From NCBI RefSeq assembly GCF_008831265.1, contig NZ_VTTH01000004.1, positions 390,623 through 454,622 of the forward strand: a stretch of DNA of 64,000 nucleotides. The letters are read 5' to 3'. Positions within the stretch are counted from its first letter, which is position 1; the number at the start of each line of letters is the position of its first letter. Both the position numbers and the translations under genes were made by a program. The stretch is from Lacisediminimonas profundi (GTDB lineage: Bacteria; Pseudomonadota; Gammaproteobacteria; Burkholderiales; Burkholderiaceae_D). Of the stretch, positions 33,825-40,097 are shown one piece after another. The notes beneath the pieces are model-generated. The model saw only the letters and a list, made by a program, of their open reading frames with translations, was not told where the DNA came from and ran no database searches.

Positions 33825-34043
33825 ATGGACGAATTGAAGGCAGCAAAGGCTCAGTCTGCGGAAACCAAGCTGCGGACTGGTGCGCTTCTCGATATTCAAG
33901 AGGTAGCGGCGAAGCTGGACGTTTCGCATTCAACTGTCCACCGGCTGCCCCTGCCCTCGATCCGCATTGGCAAGCAGCTGCGGTTCGATCCCAAGGACGT
34001 GCAACGGCTCATCGAGGCGGGGCGCGAGCCTATAGCGGCTTAG
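33825..34043 (+). CDS. HTH DNA-binding protein (excisionase family)
   Basis: A 72 aa protein. Residues 19-55 (LLDIQEVAAKLDVSHSTVHRLPLPSIRIGKQLRFDPKDVQRLI) are the excisionase/MerR-type winged helix, with a recognition helix HSTVHR and wing IRIGKQLRF. It is the second such protein in the element. GGAGGG lies 3-4 nt before ATG 33825, which is preferred over the upstream ATG 33810. Probable recombination directionality factor or regulator. Confidence 0.7.
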   Translation: MDELKAAKAQSAETKLRTGALLDIQEVAAKLDVSHSTVHRLPLPSIRIGKQLRFDPKDVQRLIEAGREPIAA

Positions 34044-34051
34044 GGTGAATC

Positions 34052-34402
34052 ATGGACGACACAGGTAAGGACAAGCGCATCAAAGATCTGGAGGATCAGG
34101 TGCAAGAGTTGCGCAGGAACGTAGAAGGCATGGCGCACAGCATTTGGACGGAGGCAGGCGCAGCGAAGGTCTGTCAGACCGCCGTCGCAGTACTGCTTAA
34201 CGCCTTGAGGGCTAATCCCTTTGTGGCGCAGGCGTTGCGGGAAAGTTTGGACGGGGCGGATGAGCAACTGCGCTCCATGAATTGGACGCCACCAGTTCCT
34301 TATCTGGACAGCTTTGCGCAGGCTAGGCAGTTCATTCTTTCCGAGGCTGGCCAGCCCTGCTTATCCGAGCAGGGCCGACCGCCTGGCGTGACGCTCCAAT
34401 AG
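34052..34402 (+). CDS. hypothetical protein with N-terminal coiled coil
   Basis: A 116 aa protein. Residues 6-28 (KRIKDLEDQVQELRRNVEGMA) form a short coiled coil. The middle is ALRANPFVAQALRESLDGADEQL. No family is recognised. It starts 8 bp after the HTH gene, and the lipoprotein gene on the other strand converges on it with no gap. Confidence 0.55.
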   Translation: MDDTGKDKRIKDLEDQVQELRRNVEGMAHSIWTEAGAAKVCQTAVAVLLNALRANPFVAQALRESLDGADEQLRSMNWTPPVPYLDSFAQARQFILSEAGQPCLSEQGRPPGVTLQ

Positions 34403-34849
34403 TCAGTTCCCGGACGGCTTCGTCGTTTCCGTCGCCGGGGCGACGGCCTTCACCATGTTCGGATCGGCGGGGGCTGCTGCAGTCGTAGTCGCGCCAGCAA
34501 TGCACTTCTTCTGAATCGACACCTGATCCAAGGCGTTGTATTCGCCCTTCAGCCGAGCATATTCCGCCTCCTGCTCTTTCGTCCCGCCCAAGAAGAATAG
34601 GGCCGGGAAGAACAGAATCGCACCAGCGGTGGCAACCATGTTGTCATTCTCGCGATTCTTGTCCAGCTTGCCGGTCATTTCATTGACGCGGTTAGAAACG
34701 CGGATCATCTCCAGCCGGATTTGCTCGCAGTCGTAGTTCGCGTACTGCATGGGGGAGACATTGGTGGCAACAATGTCCTTTGAGGCGGTGGAGCATCCTG
34801 CGAGCATGGCCACAATCAGGGTGGCACTGGCACTACGCTTGAAACGCAT
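34403..34849 (-). CDS. lipoprotein of unknown function
   Basis: A 148 aa lipoprotein. The signal peptide ends in a lipobox (MLAGC, Cys near residue 19). The rest has a helical segment (YDCEQIRLEMIRVSNRVNEMTGKLDKNRE), a hydrophobic stretch (AGAILFFPALFFLGG) and a further helix (EYARLKGEYNALDQVSIQKKC), then a Thr/Ala-rich tail. This is a widespread family of small lipoproteins on genomic islands. The exact function is unknown. Confidence 0.75.
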   Translation of the reverse strand: MRFKRSASATLIVAMLAGCSTASKDIVATNVSPMQYANYDCEQIRLEMIRVSNRVNEMTGKLDKNRENDNMVATAGAILFFPALFFLGGTKEQEAEYARLKGEYNALDQVSIQKKCIAGATTTAAAPADPNMVKAVAPATETTKPSGN

Positions 34850-34984
34850 TTTCTAGCCTCCGTCCAGTTGGAAGGCCCTTAGTCTGCGCCAAGCATTGCA
34901 AAAGGGCAATGTGCTGCCAAAGCCCCATTTCTTGTCAGTCATCTGTAGAAAGAGGGGGCTACACATACGAAGTCTTCCCTTTCA

Positions 34985-35015
34985 AAAATGAAAAAGGCTC
35001 GCCGAAGCGAGCCTT
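34985..35015 (-). terminator. intrinsic terminator with UUCG loop, minus strand
   Basis: A 9-bp stem (34994-35002 with 35007-35015). On the minus strand the loop reads TTCG and the stem is followed by a T-rich tract. It lies about 130 bp downstream of the serine recombinase. The remainder of 34850-35146 shows no gene. Confidence 0.8.
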
Positions 35016-35146
35016 GGTATTTGGTCGGTAGCCCTGCCCTGCGATTGGGTTCTGCAGTTTTACATGGTCCGCGGCAGGCCATATCCGGTTGGCTATGCGC
35101 TTGGTTGGGCGAATAGAAGTCGCTGGGTGTTACTGCCGAATGACCG

Positions 35147-35713
35147 TTACGGCTTCACGATGCCTAGGATGTTGGCGCGGGACACCTGGAATCGGCGGGC
35201 CAGTTCGCTGACTGAGACGCCGGCAGCGTAGTCAGCTGTTATCTGTTGGCGCTGCTCCCCATTGGTCTTGGACGGCCTGCCCAGGCGCTTGCCTTCTGCC
35301 TTCGCCCTAGCCAATCCGGCCTGTGTCCGCTCCACCAGCAGATCCCGCTCCATTTCGGCCACGGCGCTGAGCATCGTCAGCATGAGCTTGCCGGCTGCGC
35401 TGGTCAGGTCGAGGTTGCCAAGCTGGAGAACGACGACCTTGATGTTGCGGGCAGCGAGCGTCTTGATAGTCCCGCCCACGTCGATCGCGTCACGGCCCAG
35501 CCGGTCCAGCTTTGCCACGACCAGGGTTTCCCCGTCCCTGACCTGCTGGAGTAGCTTGGCGAACTGTGGGCGGGCGCTGGCCTGCATCTTTCCCGACACC
35601 CCTTCGTCCGCAAACCAATAATCAACCTGGTAGCCGGCCTGCTCGATCTCCAGGCGTTGGTTAGCGGTGGTCTGTTCTTTGGTGCTGACCCTGCCGTAGC
35701 CGAAAGTTGCCAT
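35147..35713 (-). CDS. serine recombinase (resolvase/invertase family)
   Basis: A 188 aa serine recombinase. The catalytic Ser is in FGYGRVSTKEQT (near residue 9) and the conserved Arg pair in VVAKLDRLGRD near residue 67. GKLMLTMLSAVAEMERDLLVERTQAGLARAKAEG is the E helix, and the C-terminal DNA-binding HTH is VSVSELARRFQVSRANILG. The length fits the Tn3-resolvase/Gin-invertase group. No transposase or invertible segment was noticed beside it. The second ATG (35713) is chosen for its spacing of 8 nt to AGGAGG. Confidence 0.88.
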   Translation of the reverse strand: MATFGYGRVSTKEQTTANQRLEIEQAGYQVDYWFADEGVSGKMQASARPQFAKLLQQVRDGETLVVAKLDRLGRDAIDVGGTIKTLAARNIKVVVLQLGNLDLTSAAGKLMLTMLSAVAEMERDLLVERTQAGLARAKAEGKRLGRPSKTNGEQRQQITADYAAGVSVSELARRFQVSRANILGIVKP

Positions 35714-35726
35714 TGCCATGCCCTCC

Positions 35727-35930
35727 TCAGGATTTGCGATGCAGGAACGCTCGCACCTCAGCGGTCAGCCAGCGCGGGCGGAACGTTGACGAGCCGGGCG
35801 CTAGGTCCGGGAAGCCAACCAGCTTCGTGATTACGTCTCGCCCATGCCTACGGCTGCATTTGTAAAGAGTGGCGATGTCGTCCAGCGTCATCAGCTCGCC
35901 GAACTGTTCTTCTAGGGTCGTCATTGTCAT
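35727..35930 (-). CDS. small HTH DNA-binding protein
   Basis: A 67 aa protein: EEQFGELMTLDDIATLYKCSRRHGRDVITKLVGFPDLAPGSSTFRPRWLTAEVRAFLHRK. It has the AlpA/excisionase-type HTH (LDDIATLYKCSRRHGRDVI) with a wing (RPRWLTAEV). GGAG lies 6 nt before the ATG. It stands 13 bp upstream of the serine recombinase, so the two are probably cotranscribed. Palindromes upstream (35954-36052) may be its operators. Confidence 0.7.
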   Translation of the reverse strand: MTMTTLEEQFGELMTLDDIATLYKCSRRHGRDVITKLVGFPDLAPGSSTFRPRWLTAEVRAFLHRKS

Positions 35931-35953
35931 TTAGGTCTCCCAGCCCGTTAGAA

Positions 35954-36086
35954 AACGGTGTCAGTATATGCGCCACCGTTGGAAAATACAACCCCTAATT
36001 TATTAACATCTATTTTCATTGCTTTACGTTGATGTTGGAAAACGATCGTTTTACGGCATTGCATTTAGATCCGGCTTCTATATCAT
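35954..36086. promoter_or_regulatory. divergent control region with two palindromes and a promoter
   Basis: Between the minus-strand HTH gene and the plus-strand small ORF. The inverted repeat AACGGTG-N13-CACCGTT is at 35954-35980, and the perfect 14-bp palindrome AAAACGATCGTTTT is at 36039-36052. A plus-strand promoter, TTGCAT (36059-36064), 16 bp, TATCAT (36081-36086), follows. The motif gttggaaaa recurs beside the palindromes. Confidence 0.5.
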
Positions 36087-36115
36087 TTGTGAAACATTTC
36101 CAAAAGGAAATCGTT

Positions 36116-36178
36116 ATGCGACTTTTTTCGGAAGCGCGCTTCGACGGGCGCATAGATTTTGATCCGGGCATCTACTAG
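36116..36178 (+). CDS. 20-aa small ORF upstream of a small membrane protein
   Basis: A short frame with AAGGA 7 nt before its ATG. The peptide begins MRLFSEARFDGR and ends FDPGIY. Its TAG stop lies at the ribosome binding site of the next gene (AGGAG), 10 bp before that GTG start, so it may be a coupling leader or a small protein. It follows the promoter at 36059. Confidence 0.4.
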   Translation: MRLFSEARFDGRIDFDPGIY

Positions 36179-36187
36179 GAGAAAGAG

Positions 36188-36538
36188 GTGGGGTGGGTCT
36201 TTGCGTTTTTCTTCGTTGCGGAAATTCTTTGTCTACTCTCTGTGTTAGGCGGCGTCGCGATTTGTACGGTCGCAGGGAAGAGCGCACAAGCAGGTCGAGG
36301 TTCTCTAACCCTGGCCCTCCTTGGGGCGAAGCTGTCTTCGAGCACGACCACGGGCGCAGTCTTAGTCGCATTTGGCCTAATTGGTTCGGCGGCCAATCTC
36401 TACTTCAGCTTCCAAGCTGCTTTGTCAGCAGGCCTAGTATTCCTCACCCTAGCAACTGCTGGGGTGTGCGGCGGGAGCGGCGGAGCCTCAGGAGATGCAA
36501 GTGGAGGCGATGTTGAAAAGAAGAACGGAAGTGCCTGA
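36188..36538 (+). CDS. small membrane protein of unknown function
   Basis: A 116 aa protein with three or so hydrophobic helices (VFAFFFVAEILCLLSVLGGVAICTV, TTTGAVLVAFGLIGSAANLYFSF, AGLVFLTLATAGVCGG) and a Gly/Ser/Asp-rich tail. GTG start with AGGAG upstream. No family is recognised. It may be the product controlled by the two palindromes upstream. Confidence 0.5.
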   Translation: MGWVFAFFFVAEILCLLSVLGGVAICTVAGKSAQAGRGSLTLALLGAKLSSSTTTGAVLVAFGLIGSAANLYFSFQAALSAGLVFLTLATAGVCGGSGGASGDASGGDVEKKNGSA

Positions 36539-36586
36539 GGAGGCGCCGGGTGTTTACGCCTTGCAACAAATGGAGTAAGTTCGAGG

Positions 36587-36616
36587 TTGACATAGGGGGC
36601 GGATCGAGGGTAGAAT
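36587..36616 (+). promoter_or_regulatory. sigma-70 promoter of the NYN locus
   Basis: TTGACA (36587-36592), 18-bp spacer, TAGAAT (36611-36616). This is a near-consensus promoter, expected to start transcription near 36623, just before two hairpins and the NYN gene. Confidence 0.75.
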
Positions 36617-36631
36617 TTAAGTCACTACTCC

Positions 36632-36678
36632 CTCATCAATTTCGATTGATGAGTGCAAAGCCCCTCTAGAGGGGCTTT
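36632..36678 (+). ncRNA. two-hairpin leader RNA ahead of the NYN gene
   Basis: Hairpin 1 (36632-36653) is a perfect 9-bp stem with a TTCG loop. Hairpin 2 (36657-36678) is a perfect palindrome, AAAGCCCCT-CTAG-AGGGGCTTT, followed by T-rich DNA, which is an intrinsic-terminator shape. From the near-consensus promoter a short RNA of about 60 nt would be made, and the NYN gene would be expressed only on read-through. The order promoter, structured RNA, terminator, RNase gene matches type III toxin-antitoxin loci, although tandem RNA repeats are lacking. Confidence 0.5.
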
Positions 36679-36691
36679 TGCTTTTGGGGCG

Positions 36692-37321
36692 ATGAAAACA
36701 GCAATCTATATCGACGGCTTCAATCTCTACTACGGTGCTCTGAAGGGCACTCCATACAAGTGGCTTGATCTGCTGACCCTCTTCAGGGAAGTTCTTCAGC
36801 CTCACCACGAGATTGCCGCAATCAACTACTACACCGCTAACGTGTCTCCTCGGCCCAATGATCCAGGGGTAGCAATACGTCAGCAAGCGTACTTGAACGC
36901 GCTAAGAGCGCACGTCAAGGAAGTGAAGGTCCATCATGGGCACTTCCTGTCGTCGACAGTCAAGATGGCCCTAGCCAACCCCGTAGGAAATCAAAGATTC
37001 GCCGAGGTGCTCAAGACCGAGGAAAAAGGGTCAGATGTCAACTTGGCGGTTCATGCTTTGAACGACGCATGGAGCAACCAGTATGAATGTGCGGTGATCG
37101 TGTCGAATGACAGCGACCTATCCGAGTCGCTTCGTCTGATAAAGAAGCTGCAGAAGAAGATCATTTTGGTCACTCCAGGGGACGCGAAAGTGCGTCCGCC
37201 TAACGCCCAGCTTAAGCGTTGGGCGATGGCCACGTTATCCATAACGCAGGAGGCGCTTGCAGCATCTCAGCTGCCCAGTCCTATACCTGGGACATCAATG
37301 TCGAAGCCCGGTACCTGGTGA
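36692..37321 (+). CDS. NYN-domain (LabA/DUF88, PIN-like) putative RNase
   Basis: A 209 aa NYN-domain protein. AIYIDGFNLYYGALKG at the N terminus contains the first catalytic Asp; KTEEKGSDVNLAVHALNDA holds the central Asp; CAVIVSNDSDLSESLRLIKKL the third (NDSD); and KIILVTPGD follows. These are the acidic residues of PIN/NYN nucleases, so it should be a metal-dependent RNase. ATG 36692 fits the family start; the frame is open 13 codons further into the hairpin. Upstream lie a strong promoter and two hairpins, the second terminator-like. Likely a defence or toxin-type cargo gene, by inference. Confidence 0.8.
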   Translation: MKTAIYIDGFNLYYGALKGTPYKWLDLLTLFREVLQPHHEIAAINYYTANVSPRPNDPGVAIRQQAYLNALRAHVKEVKVHHGHFLSSTVKMALANPVGNQRFAEVLKTEEKGSDVNLAVHALNDAWSNQYECAVIVSNDSDLSESLRLIKKLQKKIILVTPGDAKVRPPNAQLKRWAMATLSITQEALAASQLPSPIPGTSMSKPGTW

Positions 37322-37588
37322 GAAACGGTCTTGGGCAAGAGCGTCTAGCCAATTCGCCCATTCCTGCATCATCTTCCGCCGGCCGTTCATGTAGGTCGCG
37401 AAATTGTATGTGGCCCTGACCGGATCGGTGTCGCCGTGGGCCAGCTGCTTTTCTACCCAGTCGGAATCGAAGCCATGCTCGTTCAACCACGTGATTCCCG
37501 TGGACCTTGTGGCGTGGGGACTGTGTGCTGCCCCTCCCATTGAGTCCAGTAAAGCCCATGCCGCATCGTTGACTTGATCTGATATTTG
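37295..37588 (-). pseudogene. 3' remnant of a second tyrosine integrase
   Basis: The minus-strand frame reads QVNDAAWALLDSMGG, then SPHATRSTGITWLNEHGFDSDWVEKQLAHGDTDPVRATYNFATYMNGRRKMMQEWANWLDAL. This is the C terminus of a P4-type integrase (H-x-x-R region with HATRS, QLAH, and the Tyr in ATYNFATYM). A stop precedes it at about 37590 and the rest of the protein is missing. It is a decayed integrase from another insertion, and it overlaps the end of the NYN gene by 27 nt. Confidence 0.75.
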
Positions 37589-37732
37589 TTATGTACATAG
37601 GTTGTCGCACATGGGCGGGGAATCTCACCCGGCACTGATGAGAGTGGCAGGTTAAGAAGCATTGAAGCCGAGCGTCCGCGTAGCACCATCCGACGGTTGT
37701 GCCGCCTCCGGTCAGGGGCTTAAGGAGCGTTT

Positions 37733-38011
37733 TTAAAAGCGACTGCGCTGCGGAGGCTGGTAGTTGTTCGGCGCGGGCCGTGGAGCGGGCGCTTGATAGG
37801 ATGGATACAGGTTCACGGTCCCAGCTTGGCCGGTGTAAGGGTTCACGTTGCCCTGAGTGCTGTAGTTATTCAGGCGTGAACTGTCCGGCGCGGTTTGCAT
37901 GTGCGGCTGCACGTAGGTGCCATGATTGCGAACATAGCCTTGATGCTGCACGTCAGCGGCAAAGGTTGACGACGCCAGAAGTGCCAACAGTATTGCGGAT
38001 GTTGTTTTCAT
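37733..38011 (-). CDS. small secreted protein
   Basis: A 92 aa protein with a cleavable signal peptide (MKTTSAILLALLASSTFAA). The mature part is GYVRNHGTYVQPHMQTAPDSSRLNNYSTQGNVNPYTGQAGTVNLYP, a motif of a small family of exported proteins in betaproteobacteria and their islands. Pro-rich C terminus. Function unknown. Confidence 0.75.
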   Translation of the reverse strand: MKTTSAILLALLASSTFAADVQHQGYVRNHGTYVQPHMQTAPDSSRLNNYSTQGNVNPYTGQAGTVNLYPSYQAPAPRPAPNNYQPPQRSRF

Positions 38012-38055
38012 TCTTATCTCTCCTCGTTGTCGGCATGGTGGCGTGCCGGATCACC

Positions 38056-38289
38056 TCAATCGCGCCTATCCCTCCAGGCGCGTCCATTCATCCCGCAGTT
38101 TCTTTCCAGCCCAGCGAAAGATTCGTCGGCAGAATATTGCTTCATGCGGTAGCTGTCGATCACGATTTGAACGTAGGCGCGACAGTTGACAGCCAAGCCG
38201 GTACTTCCATACTTAGGCTTTGCGTTGTCGTCCTCAAACACGCAACCGGAAAGTGAGGCGATGGATGCGGCAATAAGTATGGATTTCAT
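38056..38289 (-). CDS. small lipoprotein
   Basis: A 77 aa protein. A short signal peptide ends in a lipobox-like LSGC (Cys near residue 16); the rest is polar (YGSTGLAVNCRAYVQIVIDSYRMKQYSADESF). No family is recognised. It stands between two other small exported proteins on the same strand. Confidence 0.55.
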   Translation of the reverse strand: MKSILIAASIASLSGCVFEDDNAKPKYGSTGLAVNCRAYVQIVIDSYRMKQYSADESFAGLERNCGMNGRAWRDRRD

Positions 38290-38311
38290 TCAAGCCCCCC
38301 CTGCTGCCGCA

Positions 38312-38665
38312 TCACTTCTTCTGTTCGATGATCCCATTGGGTGATTGCACGAGCTTAGGACGCTGATGATCTGGATCGTCCTTCGGTATGCACATGAACT
38401 GAATTTCCGACCGAGGATAATTTCCCAGGATGTACGGCGGCTGAGACTCTTGCATGTTTAAGATTCGGAACGATTTTCCTTGGCTGGAGCAGTGGGCTGA
38501 TCCTTCGGCGATGATTTCGCCTTTCATGTTGCCAGGGCCCGGGAAGCCAGTCGCCTGCTGCTTCGCAATCATGAAGGTGTCCTGCCCCATGGAGACAACA
38601 CCAGTGTGAGAGGCGCATCCCCATAGGACGAGCGGCAGAATGAGTGTGGCGCTCAACTTAATCAC
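38312..38665 (-). CDS. lipoprotein of unknown function
   Basis: A 117 aa protein with a lipobox (LWGC, Cys near residue 17). The mature part, HTGVVSMGQDTFMIAKQQATGFPGPGNMKGEIIAEGSAHCSSQGKSFRILN, resembles small proteobacterial lipoproteins in which the G-x-D-T-F/Y-M-I/V motif recurs. Its gene is 23 bp upstream of the next small lipoprotein gene, so they may form one transcript. Function unknown. Confidence 0.75.
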   Translation of the reverse strand: MIKLSATLILPLVLWGCASHTGVVSMGQDTFMIAKQQATGFPGPGNMKGEIIAEGSAHCSSQGKSFRILNMQESQPPYILGNYPRSEIQFMCIPKDDPDHQRPKLVQSPNGIIEQKK

Positions 38666-38883
38666 GTTACGATCCCTTCACTGGCAATCCACCTTGGCTC
38701 GTGCCAAGTTCCGTTGTGGAATCTACCACACTAGCAAGGAAGTCCAACCCGCTGACCTGCCCCGGGATTTTCCGACTACGAATAATTTAAGAAGATAGCT
38801 CCATGCGAACGCGAGGGAGCAATGAAGAAGAGTGGATATAGCGAAGAGGGCAGTTCGGAACTTGGGAGTCGAAATCTCCCAGG

Positions 38884-39294
38884 CTAGACCTTGCGGGGTA
38901 ATGCAAGCGACATCACCAGATCGCGGAATTGCTTGATTGCCTCATCCCGACCCGATGTCCGTTCGCTTAATTGAAGATCGATGCACCCATCAAAACCAAG
39001 GACACGTGCGGAGCGAAACGCCGCTGCGATAGTCCCCGCTGGTAAAACGCTGACTAATAGCTTGGCCAGGATGATTGGGGTTCCCGAGTCTTTGGCCGCA
39101 GGAAGCAATTCAAACGGTTGACTGTCGTCAAACTGGAGCGTGACCACGATGAGCTGGAAGCGTCGGCTTCGGATCAGCCGAGATGCTTGTTCGACCGTTT
39201 CCGCGAATGTCACAGGGTACGTTCCCGCAAGCGCTTCGCATGCCGCGGAATGAGCGATGGGTAAAGTAGCAACCAGAATGCCATTTCTGTCCAT
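38884..39294 (-). CDS. degenerate receiver-domain-like protein
   Basis: A 136 aa protein with a response-regulator-like fold: GILVATLPIAHSAACEAL, TFAETVEQASRLIRSRRFQLIVVTLQFDDSQPFELL, TPIILAKLL. The usual phosphoryl-accepting Asp at the end of the third strand is replaced (LIVVTLQF), so it is probably not phosphorylated. Such solitary pseudo-receivers occur in Burkholderiales. No partner kinase is nearby. About 220 bp upstream and 140 bp downstream hold no other gene. Confidence 0.6.
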   Translation of the reverse strand: MDRNGILVATLPIAHSAACEALAGTYPVTFAETVEQASRLIRSRRFQLIVVTLQFDDSQPFELLPAAKDSGTPIILAKLLVSVLPAGTIAAAFRSARVLGFDGCIDLQLSERTSGRDEAIKQFRDLVMSLALPRKV

Positions 39295-39432
39295 TCGACT
39301 ACCTTACTAGCAATGTATTTTTACTAATATCACAGAAGTTCGCCAAAATCTGTAACAGTCAGTAAATGAATTTCAGCGTATTGTCAGTTTTGATCACCGT
39401 AGAAGCTCGTCGTTCTGAAAATCGCTCAAAAT

Positions 39433-39690
39433 ATGACCGCCGCACAAATTCCCCGCCTTCTCGAAGCAACAAGGCGCCTTCTTGCTGAGGCTCTGATTGA
39501 CGCCCCTCTGGGGCAGGCCTGGGCAGTCGAGGCCATGGAGGTCTGCATCGGGTTACACCAACTTGAGCAAGCCGGTCTGCTTGATGAGCAGGCTGTTCTC
39601 CTCAGCCGGCGTTTATATAACCGCTGGATTGCCGATCGGGCTAACACTGTTGCGGATCGGCTGCATACTCCCCGAACAACCCTTGACTAG
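39433..39690 (+). CDS. hypothetical protein, right end of the element
   Basis: An 85 aa helical protein (MTAAQIPRLLEATRRLLAEAL, then VEAMEVCIGLHQLEQAGLLDEQAVLLSRRLYNRW). No family is recognised. No clear ribosome binding site, so this is a tentative call. It ends just before an 11-G run. Confidence 0.45.
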   Translation: MTAAQIPRLLEATRRLLAEALIDAPLGQAWAVEAMEVCIGLHQLEQAGLLDEQAVLLSRRLYNRWIADRANTVADRLHTPRTTLD

Positions 39691-39698
39691 CGGCGGCT

Positions 39699-39709
39699 GG
39701 GGGGGGGGG
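39699..39709. repeat. run of 11 G
   Basis: A homopolymer of 11 G just after the stop of the preceding frame. It could be slippery in replication or a sequencing uncertainty. It lies in no gene that I can support. Confidence 0.9.
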
Positions 39710-39824
39710 CGTCACATCCTCGAGCGGCGCTTGGTTGATGGCCAGAGAGGCGCCCCATCGACGGCTGAGAACAGACCAAGAACAGGCAAAGCCGCCCGCC
39801 CGTGAGCGCCTGCATTCCCAAAAT

Positions 39825-39847
39825 TTGAGTACATGGCGATTACACGG
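39825..39847. repeat. putative integrase arm-type site (right)
   Basis: Matches 23781-23803 at 21 of 23 positions, with the 15-bp core tacatggcgattaca identical, in the same orientation. It lies 54 bp inside attR; the left copy lies 125 bp inside attL. Confidence 0.55.
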
Positions 39848-39858
39848 ACCCCAGAAAG

Positions 39859-39886
39859 CAAAAAGCCCACCGGCTAGGGGTGGGCT
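39859..39886 (-). terminator. tRNA-Phe terminator
   Basis: An 8-bp stem (39864-39871 with 39879-39886) followed on the minus strand by TTTTT. It is the current terminator of the tRNA-Phe transcript and lies inside the element, so the element brought its own tRNA 3' end and terminator. Confidence 0.75.
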
Positions 39887-39900
39887 AAGTGCTTGATTCT

Positions 39901-39951
39901 CTTGGTGGCCCGGGGCGGAATCGAACCACCGACACAAGGATTTTCAATCCT
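39901..39951. repeat. attR: 3' end of the intact tRNA-Phe
   Basis: 51 bp identical to 23605-23655. Here the tRNA 5' half follows, so the element restored a functional tRNA-Phe. Confidence 0.9.
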
Positions 39952-39978
39952 CTGCTCTACCGACTGAGCTACCAGGCC
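39903..39978 (-). tRNA. tRNA-Phe (anticodon GAA)
   Basis: 76 nt with CCA encoded. Acceptor stem GGCCTGG pairs with CCGGGCC, the anticodon loop holds GAA, and the T loop is GGTTCGATTCC. It is the integration target of the element to its left. Confidence 0.95.
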
Positions 39979-40051
39979 AAGGGGCGCAAGTATAGCAAAG
40001 GTAATTCATTTGTGCAAAGCCCTCATGAAGAATTCCTCTAAACCATGCAGC

Positions 40052-40057
40052 TATAAT
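40052..40057 (+). promoter_or_regulatory. TATAAT -10 box of the UbiH-type gene
   Basis: A perfect TATAAT 41 bp before the chosen ATG; no good -35 at 16-18 bp. If used, transcription starts near 40064, which rules out the upstream ATG at 40056 as the start. Confidence 0.45.
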
Positions 40058-40097
40058 GAGCGCTACATCTCTGGCATCCAAGCGGCGCAATCAGTCA

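Larger units (their letters stand above)
23605..39951. mobile_element. tRNA-Phe-integrated phage-like/satellite genomic island
   Basis: About 16.3 kb bounded by two identical 51-bp direct repeats (23605-23655 and 39901-39951) that contain the 3' end of tRNA-Phe. A tyrosine integrase lies next to the left repeat. Inside are a repressor-like HTH, replication-type helicase and primase, small phage genes, one virion-type protein, a serine recombinase, a NYN protein and several lipoproteins. No terminase large subunit, portal, capsid, tail or lysis genes are present, so it is either a satellite-like element or a decayed prophage with added cargo. A truncated second integrase (37295-37588) shows a history of more than one insertion. 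Confidence 0.85.

Noticed and set aside
35147..35713. Transposon (Tn3-type) around the serine recombinase
   Set aside because: No transposase and no terminal inverted repeats were noticed on either side.
39699..39709. 11-G run as a phase-variation switch
   Set aside because: It lies after the stop of the only candidate gene and near no promoter, so slippage would have no evident effect.
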